Source of the DNA: Nitrospira sp.
Lineage (GTDB): Bacteria; Nitrospirota; Nitrospiria; Nitrospirales; Nitrospiraceae
Assembly: GCA_018242665.1 (NCBI GenBank)
Contig: JAFEBL010000021.1
Coordinates: forward strand, 1 to 37,030
Direction: 5' to 3'
Length of the DNA: 37,030 nt
Each line of letters starts with the position of its first letter. Positions within the stretch are counted from its first letter, which is position 1. Below, one piece after another: positions 24,849-33,291 of the stretch. The notes under the pieces are model-generated. The model ran no database searches. It saw only the letters and a list, made by a program, of their open reading frames with translations, and had not been told where the DNA came from. The position numbers and the translations under genes are program-made.

Positions 24849-25640
24849 TCATGTGCGGTACAGTGCGGGCCGACGGTCGCGCAAGAGATCGTTGTAGGCA
24901 TTCAACCCCTTGATGCGAGCCTCCGCCGGATCGATCTCGACGAGGGCCAATTCCTCAGAATCCCGCGGAGCCCGATGCAGGATGCGGCCGCGCGGGCTGA
25001 CCACCTCGCTAAGCCCGATAAACGTCAGCGGATCTTTCCCACCACGCGCCTCCAGGCCGATCCGGTTCGCCGTCACGCTGAAGACCCGGTTTTCGAGACA
25101 GCGTGTCACCATGGAGTCCGGGCAATTCGGCAAGACGAGATTCGACGGATGCGCGATGATGTCCGCGCCTTGCAAGGCCAGCGTGCGCGCCGACTCCGGG
25201 TAGTACCAGTCGAAACAGATCATGACGCCGATCTTCGCCTGCCCGATGTCCCACACGTGAAACCCGCTGTCGCCGGGGGTGAAGAATAGCGTTTCCTCGA
25301 AAAAGAGATGCGTCTTTCGATAGCAGCCGAGATACCCCTTCGGCCCGACGATGACCGCTGAGTTGAAGCAGCGTGAGCCGGCCCGCTCCGCCAATCCCGC
25401 CACGATCGTCATCCCGCGACGGGCGGCAATCTCTGCCAATCGTCTCGTGGTCTGCCCGTCAGGCACCGGCTCGGCCAACTCCATCACTTCAGCCTGTGAG
25501 ACAAACTGATAGCCGGTGGCAAAGAGCTCCGGCAACACAATCAGATCGGCCTCGACATGTTCAAGATGAGCCGTCACCACGTCGAGATTGCGAGCCACAT
25601 CGCCGAACGTTGGGTCGAATTGAAGGTAGCCGATCTTCAT
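24849..25640 (-). CDS. Nitrilase-superfamily carbon-nitrogen hydrolase
   Basis: A 263-residue amidase-type hydrolase. The Glu-Lys-Cys triad is complete: E38 in LPELFATGY, K109 in YRKTHLFFEE and C142 in MICFDWYYPES. The length and the start MKIGYLQFDPTFGDVARNLD fit small omega-amidase or N-carbamoyl-type members that hydrolyse linear amides; the exact substrate cannot be read. The start at 25640 is supported by AGAGG 7 bases upstream. A longer in-frame extension runs through the smbP terminator hairpin and was rejected. Confidence 0.92.
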   Translation of the reverse strand: MKIGYLQFDPTFGDVARNLDVVTAHLEHVEADLIVLPELFATGYQFVSQAEVMELAEPVPDGQTTRRLAEIAARRGMTIVAGLAERAGSRCFNSAVIVGPKGYLGCYRKTHLFFEETLFFTPGDSGFHVWDIGQAKIGVMICFDWYYPESARTLALQGADIIAHPSNLVLPNCPDSMVTRCLENRVFSVTANRIGLEARGGKDPLTFIGLSEVVSPRGRILHRAPRDSEELALVEIDPAEARIKGLNAYNDLLRDRRPALYRT

Positions 25641-25660
25641 GAACGTACCTCTCCACACAA

Positions 25661-25692
25661 ATAAAAACGGGCAGGGATGCCCCTGCCCGTTT
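25661..25692 (-). terminator. Rho-independent terminator after smbP
   Basis: A perfect 12-bp stem (AAACGGGCAGGG with CCCTGCCCGTTT) around a 4-base loop is followed on the minus strand by a T-rich run (TTTTTAT). It lies 33 bases past the smbP stop and just before the nitrilase-family gene, so the two are likely separate transcripts. Confidence 0.9.
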
Positions 25693-25725
25693 GAACGTAC
25701 CGTGTGCCGGACGAGCCAGAACCGC

Positions 25726-26082
25726 TTACATGCCTTCCGACAAGTGGGGAATGGCGTTTTCCACCGCTTTGGTCGCCACATCGGCGTGGCCGGCCTTGCC
25801 GTGTTCAATCCCGTCCTTGAGTCCCTTAATCCCTTCGCCGACATGGGGATTCTTGGTTTCTGCCATCGCACCTTCCGCATGCTTCAACGCCGCTTCCGCG
25901 TGCTTCACCAAGGCGTCCGCATGCCCCTGCTTCCCATGCGCCACCGCTTCCTTGGCATGCTCGACGGCTTCGGCCTGATGCTTATTTCCTGCGGCGAAGG
26001 CCACGCTGGATACCATCGGCGCGCCGATCAGCGCCACCATGACTCCAGCCATCACGACTCCCCGCCATTTCGCAGTCTGCAT
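25726..26082 (-). CDS. smbP: SmbP-like small periplasmic metal-binding protein
   Basis: A 118-residue precursor with a signal peptide (VVMAGVMVALIGAPMVSSVA, cleavage near AFAAG). A short, very histidine-rich helical protein follows. Histidines recur every few residues (NKHQAEAVEHAKEAVAHGKQ, GHADALVKHAEAALKHAEGA), giving a histidine-lined helical bundle. This is the pattern of SmbP, a copper- and other divalent-metal-binding periplasmic protein described from Nitrosomonas europaea. A metal buffering role is inferred by family. The start has GAGGAGG 7 bases upstream, and the gene has its own strong promoter and terminator. Confidence 0.9.
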   Translation of the reverse strand: MQTAKWRGVVMAGVMVALIGAPMVSSVAFAAGNKHQAEAVEHAKEAVAHGKQGHADALVKHAEAALKHAEGAMAETKNPHVGEGIKGLKDGIEHGKAGHADVATKAVENAIPHLSEGM

Positions 26083-26137
26083 GAAACGCCTCCTCTGTAA
26101 GTATGTGCACTGCATAAGACCACTCTCGTACGAATTC

Positions 26138-26166
26138 AGCATAATCAGGGCTTGTGATCCTGTCAA
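26138..26166 (-). promoter_or_regulatory. Strong sigma-70-type promoter for smbP
   Basis: On the minus strand a consensus TTGACA is followed by exactly 17 bases and TATGCT. The leader before the smbP start would be about 50 bases. The -35 overlaps the last codons of the rhodanese gene. Confidence 0.7.
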
Positions 26167-27056
26167 GACGGGCGCATGCCGGTCGGCACCTGCGACTCCG
26201 AGAGGCCGAGCAACTTCTGCAACGCGAGCAAATCCTTCTCCACCGGACAGGCGAAATCCCGGCTCCATTCCCACCAGGAACCGGGATAGTTGCGCAGACG
26301 CGCAAACCCCGCCAGGCGCAATACAAAGTAGAGCCAGCCCGATCGCACCCCACCCGTGCAATAGCACACGGTTTCCTGCTCAGCGTGAAGGCCCTTGAGA
26401 TCCAATTGCGCCTTGATCGCCGCCAAATCTTTCACCGTGGCGTCCGGGTTCAGAAAGCCGCTCCAGGCGACGTGAACCGCCCCGGGAATGTGGCCGGGGC
26501 GCGGAATGCCCGAGACTTCCTTTCCCAGGTATTCCTCTAGGCTCCGCGCATCGACGATCGTCGTGGCCTGGTGCGGCTTGCGCACAATCGCCTTGAGTTC
26601 ATCCTTCAAAATAACGGCCGAGGCAATAGGCGACACGATAAAATTACCCGGCTTGGGCCGGACCGCGCCATGCTCAAACGGGCGACGCTCCTGGATCCAT
26701 TTCACCCACCCCCCGTCCAACACCTTGAGATTCTTGTGTCCCAAATATTCCAGCATCCAGAACATGCGGCCTTCGTCGCCCCAGTTGTCGAATGGATTGG
26801 AATAGATCACCACCTCGCTGTCCTGGTTGAGGCCCAGCGCCTGGATCCGCGCCTCGATGCGTTTCAGGTTCGGATCCAACAGTCCCTTCGCGATGGCATC
26901 AGGATCGCTATATTCATGCCACGTCGAATGCACGGCACCCGGAATGTGGCCTCCGAATTCATAGGTCGAACGACCTCGCACATCGAGAATCACCAGTCCT
27001 GGCTGGCCTAACCGCGTCTGAAGTGTTTCACAGTCGATCAGTAATGGGTGTTGCAT
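26163..27056 (-). CDS. Tandem rhodanese sulfurtransferase
   Basis: A 297-residue protein of two rhodanese modules. The N-terminal one (about 8-125: VILDVRGRSTYEFGGHIPGA, later DGGWVKW) has no cysteine at its loop position (IYSNPFDNWGDEGR). The C-terminal one (about 150-280: IVDARSLEEYLG, GHIPGAVHVAW) carries the active-site loop YCTGGVRSG with C233 as the likely sulfur-accepting residue. This is the normal thiosulfate/mercaptopyruvate sulfurtransferase arrangement, moving sulfur to thiols or cyanide. No signal peptide is seen. The start at MQHPLL has GAGG about 5 bases upstream; a GTG ten codons further out is an alternative. Confidence 0.9.
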   Translation of the reverse strand: MQHPLLIDCETLQTRLGQPGLVILDVRGRSTYEFGGHIPGAVHSTWHEYSDPDAIAKGLLDPNLKRIEARIQALGLNQDSEVVIYSNPFDNWGDEGRMFWMLEYLGHKNLKVLDGGWVKWIQERRPFEHGAVRPKPGNFIVSPIASAVILKDELKAIVRKPHQATTIVDARSLEEYLGKEVSGIPRPGHIPGAVHVAWSGFLNPDATVKDLAAIKAQLDLKGLHAEQETVCYCTGGVRSGWLYFVLRLAGFARLRNYPGSWWEWSRDFACPVEKDLLALQKLLGLSESQVPTGMRPS

Positions 27057-27182
27057 GAGCTCCTCGATCTCAGTCGGTGGATACACATCCTTGTCGTGCT
27101 ACGGCATGTCGCTCGGCCTATCGGTCAGTATGTGGTACCGAACGCAGACCTAAAACGTCAACCCCTTCTCCGCCTCCGCTCA

Positions 27183-27207
27183 CCAGTACCAGTACTCGTA
27201 CTCCTGG
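27183..27207. promoter_or_regulatory. Dyad-symmetric element upstream of the rhodanese gene
   Basis: AGTAC-TC-GTACT at the centre is flanked by CCAG and CTGG. It lies in the 255-base gap between the deacetylase-like gene end and the rhodanese start. It could be an operator or a weak hairpin; there is no T-run. Nothing else was recognised in this gap. Confidence 0.3.
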
Positions 27208-27311
27208 CCGGAGCATGAGGAATACGCAGCTATCGTACAACTCCCGGGCGGCCGGTTGCCACATATTCCAGCGCTCCATAGCGGAAGGCCGAGACACAGG
27301 CACGCGGAGTG

Positions 27312-28256
27312 TCAGGACTCGATCAACGCCTGCACGTGCCGCTCTACCGAGGCGGCCAGCGCCGTGAGATTGTAGCCCCCTTCCAATGAAGACAGCAGCC
27401 TTCCCGCACAGTGCCGCGTCGCAATACCAGCCACAATGGCAGTGAGGTCCGCATACCCTTGCTCCGTCAGGCCCATGCTTGCCAGCGGATCATCCCGATG
27501 CGCATCGAATCCGGCGGACACAATCACCAAGTCAGGCTTGAACGCGTCGGCGGCGGGGATGAGAACTTTTTGAAACACCGCCCGATAGTCGTCGTCGCCC
27601 TCACCGGCCTCCATCGGCACGTTGATCGTGTAGCCTTCACCCGCGCCGATGCCGGACTCCGTTGCGCAGCCGGTGCCGGGATAATGTGGGTACTGATGCG
27701 TACTGAAGAACAACACTGACGGATCGCGCTCGAAACTATGCTGAGTCCCGTTGCCATGGTGCACATCCCAATCGACGATCAGGACGCGCTGCATGCCATG
27801 GCGTTTCTGCGCGTATCGTGCGGCGATCGCCACGTTGTTGAACAGACAAAAGCCCATGGCTCGCCCGGCTTCTGCATGGTGCCCCGGCGGACGGACCGCA
27901 CAGAACACATGATCCACCTGACCGGCCACAATCGCATCCACGCCGGCCAACGTGGCCCCGGCAGCCAGGTAGGCAGCCGTCAACGATCCCGGCGACATGG
28001 AGGTATCCGCATCCAGGGACACCCGTCCGTTCGTTGGCGCTTCCCGCGCGAGATGCTCGACATAGCCGGGAGTATGCACCAGCGTCACCCATTCATCCTC
28101 GGCTGGCCGTGGATCGATCCTGGTCAGCTTGGCAGCCAGCCCGCTCTGCTCCAATCGCTGCATGATGGCGCGGAGCCGGTTGGGCGACTCGGGATGGCCC
28201 TGGCCCATATCATGTTCGAGATAGCGAGGATCGAAAACGAGACCGGTTCTTCCCAT
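27312..28256 (-). CDS. Histone-deacetylase-family (AcuC/acetylpolyamine-type) amidohydrolase
   Basis: A 314-residue zinc hydrolase of the arginase/deacetylase fold. Conserved blocks include YLEHDMGQGHPESPNRLRAI at the start, the His-His and glycine-rich region PPGHHAEAGRAMGFCLFNN (about 130-148), the metal-binding VLIVDWDVHHGNGTQ (about 168-182), FFSTHQYPHYPGTG and LVIVSAGFDAHRDDPLA. Bacterial members remove acetyl groups from lysine, polyamines or other N-acetyl compounds; the substrate here is unknown. The first methionine fits the family start, although no clear ribosome site precedes it. Confidence 0.93.
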   Translation of the reverse strand: MGRTGLVFDPRYLEHDMGQGHPESPNRLRAIMQRLEQSGLAAKLTRIDPRPAEDEWVTLVHTPGYVEHLAREAPTNGRVSLDADTSMSPGSLTAAYLAAGATLAGVDAIVAGQVDHVFCAVRPPGHHAEAGRAMGFCLFNNVAIAARYAQKRHGMQRVLIVDWDVHHGNGTQHSFERDPSVLFFSTHQYPHYPGTGCATESGIGAGEGYTINVPMEAGEGDDDYRAVFQKVLIPAADAFKPDLVIVSAGFDAHRDDPLASMGLTEQGYADLTAIVAGIATRHCAGRLLSSLEGGYNLTALAASVERHVQALIES

Positions 28257-28309
28257 GCATGACTCGTGAGGAGGACGTCGCCAGCCACATTGCTAACGAC
28301 AAGACTCTT

Positions 28310-28339
28310 TTGAGGTTAACACGCGTCAAACTGCATAGA
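28310..28339 (+). promoter_or_regulatory. Possible promoter for the TPR gene
   Basis: TTGAGG, 18 bases, CATAGA, placed 45 bases before the start at 28385. Both hexamers are imperfect. Confidence 0.3.
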
Positions 28340-28384
28340 CAACGCGCAGAGAACGCTGGTATCGTCTCCGCAAGGGAGGAACCA

Positions 28385-28702
28385 ATGCCGAATCCGAGAA
28401 TTGAACCGCTGAAACGGGTGCTCGCGATGGAACCGGACGATGATGTCGCCTGGTTCGGGCTTGGAAAAGCCTATATGGAGGATGCCAACTTCGAAGAAGC
28501 CGCGAAGGCCTTGAGGCAATGTATCACCGTCAAACCCACCTACTCCGCCGCCTATTATGCCCTAGCGCAGTCGCTGATGAAACTGAACCGGAATGACGAA
28601 TGCCGTCAGGTGTCGGACCAAGGCATCGAGGTGTCCACGAAGAACGGCGATGCGATGGTCACGAAAAATCTCGAGGCACTCAAGGCCACGCTTCCTGCGT
28701 AA
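28385..28702 (+). CDS. Small TPR-repeat protein
   Basis: A 105-residue protein made of tetratricopeptide repeats: LKRVLAMEPDDDVAWFGLGK (about 9-28) and then AAKALRQCITVKPTYSAAYY, followed by a third helix pair AQSLMKLNRNDECRQVSDQG. TPRs mediate protein-protein contacts; the partner is unknown. The start was placed at 28385 because GGGAGG lies 5 bases before that ATG. A longer in-frame opening from 28259 has no such support and would overlap the divergent promoter region. Confidence 0.85.
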   Translation: MPNPRIEPLKRVLAMEPDDDVAWFGLGKAYMEDANFEEAAKALRQCITVKPTYSAAYYALAQSLMKLNRNDECRQVSDQGIEVSTKNGDAMVTKNLEALKATLPA

Positions 28703-28780
28703 CCACGTGGTCTCGCCTTTCGATCCATCCGCGCTTCACGAGAGACGCTTCACGAACGACCGGCTTCGTTCAGCCGACAC

Positions 28781-29110
28781 TCATGCCGGTGCGGCTCCTG
28801 CCTCGTCGTCATCACTCGTCTTGGCCTCTGCCGCCCGTTGCTCGGCCAAGTTCGTCGCCACCTCGTCGAGCCAGCGCCCCGCGCCATCCAACACTTCACG
28901 CACCAACGGTTCCGGATGGCCCGTGCATTTCATGGTCCATTGGCACAGATACCCCAGCAAATCTTCCCGCTCGAAGCGTCGACTCGATTGCGCCGAGAGC
29001 ACCGCTAACTCCGACAGGCCCGTCCGAAGGATCTCCGCGACCGTGTCCCGTCCATAGGACGTGGCCGCGGTCACATATTGAATGGCACGATTGATCTCTT
29101 GTTCGGTCAT
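28781..29110 (-). CDS. Hypothetical helical protein
   Basis: A 109-residue protein, likely all-helical (MTEQEINRAIQYVTAATSYG, then ILRTGLSELAVLSAQSSRRF), ending in an acidic/alanine tail KTSDDDEAGAAPA. It has two cysteines (YLCQWTMKC), no signal peptide and no membrane helix. I do not recognise the family. A GGTGGGG ribosome site precedes the ATG. It lies convergent to the TPR gene and divergent from the oligopeptidase. Confidence 0.7.
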   Translation of the reverse strand: MTEQEINRAIQYVTAATSYGRDTVAEILRTGLSELAVLSAQSSRRFEREDLLGYLCQWTMKCTGHPEPLVREVLDGAGRWLDEVATNLAEQRAAEAKTSDDDEAGAAPA

Positions 29111-29261
29111 GTCCCCACCATGCGGCGGATTGTAACATCCAAGCCACCGCTGTCAACGGGGCGTCGCTGTCGAATCGGTCTGCCCTCAAAGAATCTACAC
29201 GCCCGAACCCACCGACGATGGTATGATTCCGTTCATCATTCACTTAGTAGGAGCCTCGACT

Positions 29262-31082
29262 ATGGCCGTTTCGCGCAAGACCGCCCCTCCCGCCCGCTCA
29301 ACCCGTCGTGCAACCACGTCCCGTGAGTTTGCCGACCATTGGGAACTCTCCGACCTGGTCACCGACCCGGTGAAACAGTTCGACCGATATCTGAAAGACT
29401 TGAGCGCGAAGGTCACTCGATTCGAATCGGCGCGCGCAGAACTCGCTCCCACGATGCCGGAACAGGCATTTCTGAATATCCTGACTCTCTCGGAACAGAT
29501 CGCGCGGGAGTCCGGCCGGCTCAGTGCCTATGCGTACCTGTGGTTTTCCGAAGACACCAAACACTTGCCGGCCCGCTCCTTCAAGACCAAAGTCGAAGAA
29601 CAGCTTACGGCCCTCCAGAATCACCTCCTGTTCTTCGATTTATGGTGGCAGAGTGTGGATGACAAGAATGCAGAGCGGCTCATGTCAAACAGCGGAGACT
29701 TCCGCTATCACCTGGAAACCATCCGGCGCTTCAAACCGCACACACTCTCCGAACCGGAAGAGAAGATCATCAATATCAAAAACATCACCGGGCAAAGCGC
29801 GGTGCACCAACTCTATGATGTGGTGACCAATGGCTTTACCTTTACCCTGCGTGTCGGCGGCAAGAAGAAGACGCTCAACCGGGAGGCCCTGTCGGCATAC
29901 ATACGCAGCCCGAAAGCGTCGGTCCGGGAAGCGGCCTACCGCGAAATGTATCGGGTCTACGAAGCCCAGCAGGATCTGCTCGGGGAGATTTACAAAACCT
30001 TGATCAATGACTGGAAGGCGGAGAATCTCCAACTGCGGCATTTCAAGACGCCGCTGGCCTCACGGAACCTGAACAATGATATTCCCGATTCCGCCGTGGA
30101 GGCGCTCCTGGCCGTGTGCATGAAGAACGCCCCGATCTTCCAGCGCTATTTCGGCCTGAAAGCGAAACTCTGCAAGATCCCCACGATGAACCGCTACCAC
30201 ATCTATGCGCCGCACCGGGCTGAGCAAAAGACGTATCGGTATGCGGATGCGGTGCGGATGGTGCTGGATGCCTATCACGGGTTCTCGCCCCGCCTCGCGG
30301 AACTGGCGCAACGGGTCTTTGCCGATCGCCATATCGATGCGCGCACGAAGCCGGGCAAGATGGGCGGAGCCTACTGCTATAGCGTCACACCGAATCTCAC
30401 GCCCTATGTCATGCTCAATTTCACCGGCGAGGCGCGTGATATCGCCACCATGGCCCACGAGTTGGGGCATGCCGTCCACGCGATGATGGCCGAGCAACAC
30501 ACTGTCTTCACCTTTCACTCCACCCTGCCGCTCGCGGAAACGGCGTCGGTCTTCGGTGAACGGATCCTGTCCGATGCACTGATGGCCTCCGAAACCAGTC
30601 GCGCGGTCAAGCAGAGTCTGCTCGTGAATCAATTGGATGACATCTATGCCACGGTCATGCGGCAGGCCTACTTCGTGGCCTTTGAACGGACCGCCCACGA
30701 CATGGTGGCTCAAGGCGCCACCACGACTGATCTCGCAGCCACGTACATGACATTGCTACGGCAGCAATTCGGAAAATCGCTGCGGGTGCCGAGCGAGTTC
30801 CAATGGGAGTGGCTGACGATTCCCCATCTCTATGCCAGTCCCTTTTATTGCTATGCCTACAGCTTCGGTAACTTGCTCGTGCTGGCGCTCTATCGCATGT
30901 ATCAGGAGCAGGGAGATTCGTTTGTTCCCAAATATCTGGACCTGCTCGCGTCTGGCGGATCGAAAGCGCCGCAGGCGATTCTTGCGAAGGTCGGCGTCGA
31001 TATGAACGCCCAGGCCTTCTGGCAATCGGGATTTGATGCGATCGCGGGAATGGTCGACCAGCTGGAACAGACGATGAAATAA
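29262..31082 (+). CDS. Oligoendopeptidase F-type M3 metallopeptidase
   Basis: A 606-residue cytoplasmic zinc peptidase of the M3 family, hydrolysing short peptides. The active site HELGH is at 399-403 (MAHELGHAVHAMMAEQ), with the third ligand glutamate in LAETASVFGERIL, about 24 residues on. Upstream blocks typical of PepF include REAAYREMYRVYEAQQDLLG and YCYSVTPNLTPYVMLNF. The C-terminal FYCYAYSFGNLLVLALYRMY is also characteristic. The start at 29262 (MAVSRK) has TAGGAG 9 bases upstream and gives a basic, unordered N-terminus; the longer frame is unsupported. Confidence 0.93.
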   Translation: MAVSRKTAPPARSTRRATTSREFADHWELSDLVTDPVKQFDRYLKDLSAKVTRFESARAELAPTMPEQAFLNILTLSEQIARESGRLSAYAYLWFSEDTKHLPARSFKTKVEEQLTALQNHLLFFDLWWQSVDDKNAERLMSNSGDFRYHLETIRRFKPHTLSEPEEKIINIKNITGQSAVHQLYDVVTNGFTFTLRVGGKKKTLNREALSAYIRSPKASVREAAYREMYRVYEAQQDLLGEIYKTLINDWKAENLQLRHFKTPLASRNLNNDIPDSAVEALLAVCMKNAPIFQRYFGLKAKLCKIPTMNRYHIYAPHRAEQKTYRYADAVRMVLDAYHGFSPRLAELAQRVFADRHIDARTKPGKMGGAYCYSVTPNLTPYVMLNFTGEARDIATMAHELGHAVHAMMAEQHTVFTFHSTLPLAETASVFGERILSDALMASETSRAVKQSLLVNQLDDIYATVMRQAYFVAFERTAHDMVAQGATTTDLAATYMTLLRQQFGKSLRVPSEFQWEWLTIPHLYASPFYCYAYSFGNLLVLALYRMYQEQGDSFVPKYLDLLASGGSKAPQAILAKVGVDMNAQAFWQSGFDAIAGMVDQLEQTMK

Positions 31083-31146
31083 CCGACAGGCAGGCATCCG
31101 CACGTTGCAGCGGTCAGAGACGAGGGCCTCGAAGAAGGCCGAGGAG

Positions 31147-31395
31147 TTAGATGCGTTCGGACGATCTATCCTTGTCGACAGGATGCCCGAGGATTTCACG
31201 CTCCGCCTCGAGCCAGTCGTGCAAGTGATAGCCGTCCAGGCACCCTCGCTGCTCATACAACTCATGCGCCCGAGCGGCGATACGCACGTGAATGTCTTGC
31301 GCTGGCCCAGGCCCCTGGTTTTGCGCAGTCACAGCAGGCCTCTGTTGTGCGTTCCGGCGAGGCGCGGCCTTCTTCGGCACTGATGATTTCTTCAT
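31147..31395 (-). CDS. DUF2934 protein
   Basis: An 82-residue protein with a basic, disordered N-terminus (MKKSSVPKKAAPRRNAQQRP). A DUF2934 module follows: IHVRIAARAHELYEQRGCLD with YHLHDWLEAEREIL. The family is small, of unknown function and common in soil and Nitrospira-type bacteria. The start was chosen at 31395 because GAGAGG lies 4 bases before that ATG. It is possibly last in the minus-strand operon beginning at 33933, although a 172-base gap with its own dyad precedes it. Confidence 0.85.
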   Translation of the reverse strand: MKKSSVPKKAAPRRNAQQRPAVTAQNQGPGPAQDIHVRIAARAHELYEQRGCLDGYHLHDWLEAEREILGHPVDKDRSSERI

Positions 31396-31457
31396 GCTGC
31401 CTCTCAAAGATGGGTCTCGTTCGATGCCTGCGTCCGAAGCGAGTCGTAGTTCGTCAC

Positions 31458-31470
31458 GGTGACTGTCACC
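31458..31470. promoter_or_regulatory. Perfect GGTGAC-T-GTCACC dyad
   Basis: A 13-base perfect dyad lies in the gap before the DUF2934 gene. GTCAC recurs at 31453, 31465 and 31484, as expected for a regulator with several half-sites. The AT-rich TTATGTTATGG on the minus strand just upstream may be a -10 region. Confidence 0.4.
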
Positions 31471-31567
31471 ATAACATAAGTATGTCACGATGGGGATAAT
31501 GCGGCAACTCAGCCGCTGGCTGAAGCAGCGCCACCCCATCCGCAGGGCCTACGGGAGAGCGACGCCG

Positions 31568-32008
31568 CTAGGAAGGAGATAATGACAGCCTATCGCCGGC
31601 GGTGTTGCTCCTAAGTATGGCCTGGTCTTGGCAACCACATGCCGTTTCCAACGCTCCCCGCACCACGTTCAGGAGATGATGCGCATCGAACGGCTTGGCC
31701 AGAAAGGCGCAGGGTCCGTGCAAGCTGAGCCGACTTGGCACATCATTCAATTCGGCCGACAACAGCACCGTAGGGGTCTGCGGCCACATGAGGCGGCTGA
31801 GAATCAGGAACTGCTCACCGTCGAGGCGAGGCATGCGATAGTCGGCGACCACCACATCAAAACGACGTTTTTTCATCTCTTCCAGGGCCTGGTACCCATC
31901 TCCCGCCTCATGCACAATATACCCGGCTCGTTCGAGCACCAGCGCGACCAGTCGACGCACCGTCACTTCGTCATCTACAACGAGCACGCGCTTCCCATAC
32001 CCTTCCAT
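31568..32008 (-). CDS. Stand-alone response regulator (CheY-like receiver)
   Basis: A 146-residue protein that is one receiver domain: the acidic pair D12/D13 in LVVDDEVTVRRL, phosphoacceptor D56 in VVVADYRMPRLDG, S84 in VLLSAEL and K105 in FLAKPFDAHHLL. There is no DNA-binding output domain, so it probably acts by protein contact with an unlinked kinase or effector. About 25 unstructured residues follow the receiver. AAGGAGG 5 bases before the ATG fixes this start over a longer in-frame opening. Confidence 0.93.
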   Translation of the reverse strand: MEGYGKRVLVVDDEVTVRRLVALVLERAGYIVHEAGDGYQALEEMKKRRFDVVVADYRMPRLDGEQFLILSRLMWPQTPTVLLSAELNDVPSRLSLHGPCAFLAKPFDAHHLLNVVRGALETACGCQDQAILRSNTAGDRLSLSPS

Positions 32009-32091
32009 GGCGCCTCCTTCTCCTGTGGTCTCCGCTTCATCGAAGCCGCCGATCGACCGCAGCCCTGACATGCCGGCCGATCTCTGTTCAT

Positions 32092-32325
32092 CTAGTAGTT
32101 CGCCCGTTCCCGCATACCCACCGCCCATACCCCTCGCCGTTGTGGCCCCGGTTTCGTACTGTGGCGAAGGTCGTCGGGAATGCACCGCGCCAGCCGGATC
32201 AACGCATCCTCCAGATTCCCGCAATTCACGCACCGTATGACGGGGACCCAGGTATGGGTGACACCTTCGCTGGGATTGAATAGTGTTTCAGCCACCATCA
32301 GTCCCTGGCATCGACTGCACGACAT
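32092..32325 (-). CDS. Small zinc-ribbon-like protein
   Basis: A 77-residue protein with two CxxC knuckles, CSRC (3-6) and CVNC (32-35), spaced as in a short zinc ribbon. A basic tail with no known motif follows. The family is not named. GGAGGAG 4-5 bases before the ATG supports the start. It lies between the SPFH lipoprotein and the response regulator in the minus-strand operon. Confidence 0.75.
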   Translation of the reverse strand: MSCSRCQGLMVAETLFNPSEGVTHTWVPVIRCVNCGNLEDALIRLARCIPDDLRHSTKPGPQRRGVWAVGMRERANY

Positions 32326-32354
32326 CGTTCTCCTCCTTCACTTCTGCTTGCGAT

Positions 32355-33260
32355 CTATCGGCCACGACCCATGAGTTCCTGGTCTGCACGCATCAGACTT
32401 TCTGGGGTCGGCTTCGCTCCGCGGTCCTGATCAGGATTGATCAGAATCGGCACACGCAGGTTATCGGGCAGCAACACCATTTTGGCATTCGGGCTGTCAT
32501 ACAACTTGTAACGGAGATAATCCGGGGTCAACGTCTTGGTGATCGTCTCCTGCGCCTTGGCTTGCCCGAGCGCCCGAATCTTCAGCCCCTCGGCTTCCCC
32601 TTCCGACCGAATCCTGACGGCATCGCCCTCTCCGCGCGCCAACCGTCTCATGATCTCGGCGTTTTTTTCCGCAATGGTGAGTTCGAACTCCTTTTGCTCC
32701 TTTTCCTGTTCCTTGGACTGTTTGCGCTCCACCGCCTCCAGCACGATCCTGGCCAATTCGATATCGGCCAAGGCGACACTGTGCACATCCAGATGACGCC
32801 CTTTCAATTTTTCCACGATCACCGCCTGCACCTTGCTGGCGATTTCCGCGCTCTTTTCTGGAACGACCACCATCGGATAGTTCGAAACCACGCTTCGCAC
32901 CGCAGCCAGGAGTTCCGGCCTCACGACACGGGGATAAAAATCAGGCCCGATCTCCTGGGCGAGAAAATACACCTCTTCGGCAATCGGTCGCATGATGACC
33001 GCCGCCTTCAACTTCACCAAGAGATCGTCTGAACTGAGCGCATCGACCATCTCCGTGTAACTCTGCAACCGCACATCGTAGACATAAATATCGTTCCACG
33101 GCGCCCGCCAATAGAAGCCCGACTTTAACGTCTCGGTCGTCAGACCTTCCGTCAGCGGATACCACCGGAGACCTCGCTGTCCAGGGCTCACGGTCGTCCC
33201 ACAACCCTGCAGACCGCACAGCATCACGATGACCAAACAGATCGTCGCAGATCGCCACAT
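32355..33260 (-). CDS. SPFH/prohibitin-family lipoprotein
   Basis: A 301-residue protein with a lipoprotein signal (ICLVIVMLCGLQGC, lipidated C20) instead of the usual transmembrane anchor. The SPFH/prohibitin domain runs from about 25 to 190: RGLRWYPLTEGLTTETLKSG, YDVRLQSYTEMVDALSSDDL and KAAVIMRPIAEEVYFLAQEI. A charged coiled coil follows (AVERKQSKEQEKEQKEFELT) and then the band-7-like GEAEGLKIRALGQAKA. SPFH proteins oligomerise at membranes and affect membrane order or proteolysis. Lipid anchoring places it at the periplasmic face or outer membrane, which is unusual. A GGGGG site precedes the start. Confidence 0.88.
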   Translation of the reverse strand: MWRSATICLVIVMLCGLQGCGTTVSPGQRGLRWYPLTEGLTTETLKSGFYWRAPWNDIYVYDVRLQSYTEMVDALSSDDLLVKLKAAVIMRPIAEEVYFLAQEIGPDFYPRVVRPELLAAVRSVVSNYPMVVVPEKSAEIASKVQAVIVEKLKGRHLDVHSVALADIELARIVLEAVERKQSKEQEKEQKEFELTIAEKNAEIMRRLARGEGDAVRIRSEGEAEGLKIRALGQAKAQETITKTLTPDYLRYKLYDSPNAKMVLLPDNLRVPILINPDQDRGAKPTPESLMRADQELMGRGR

Positions 33261-33291
33261 GGTCGCCCCCTTTCCTTGCCCGAAATCGTAC

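Noticed and set aside
25641..25880. N-terminal extension of the nitrilase-family protein
   Set aside because: It would translate through the smbP terminator and the antisense of smbP. The ATG at 25640 has a proper ribosome site and matches family starts.
31100..31145. Terminator between the oligopeptidase and the DUF2934 gene
   Set aside because: A short CCTCG/CGAGG and GGCC/GGCC pairing exists but there is no T-run and the stems are short.
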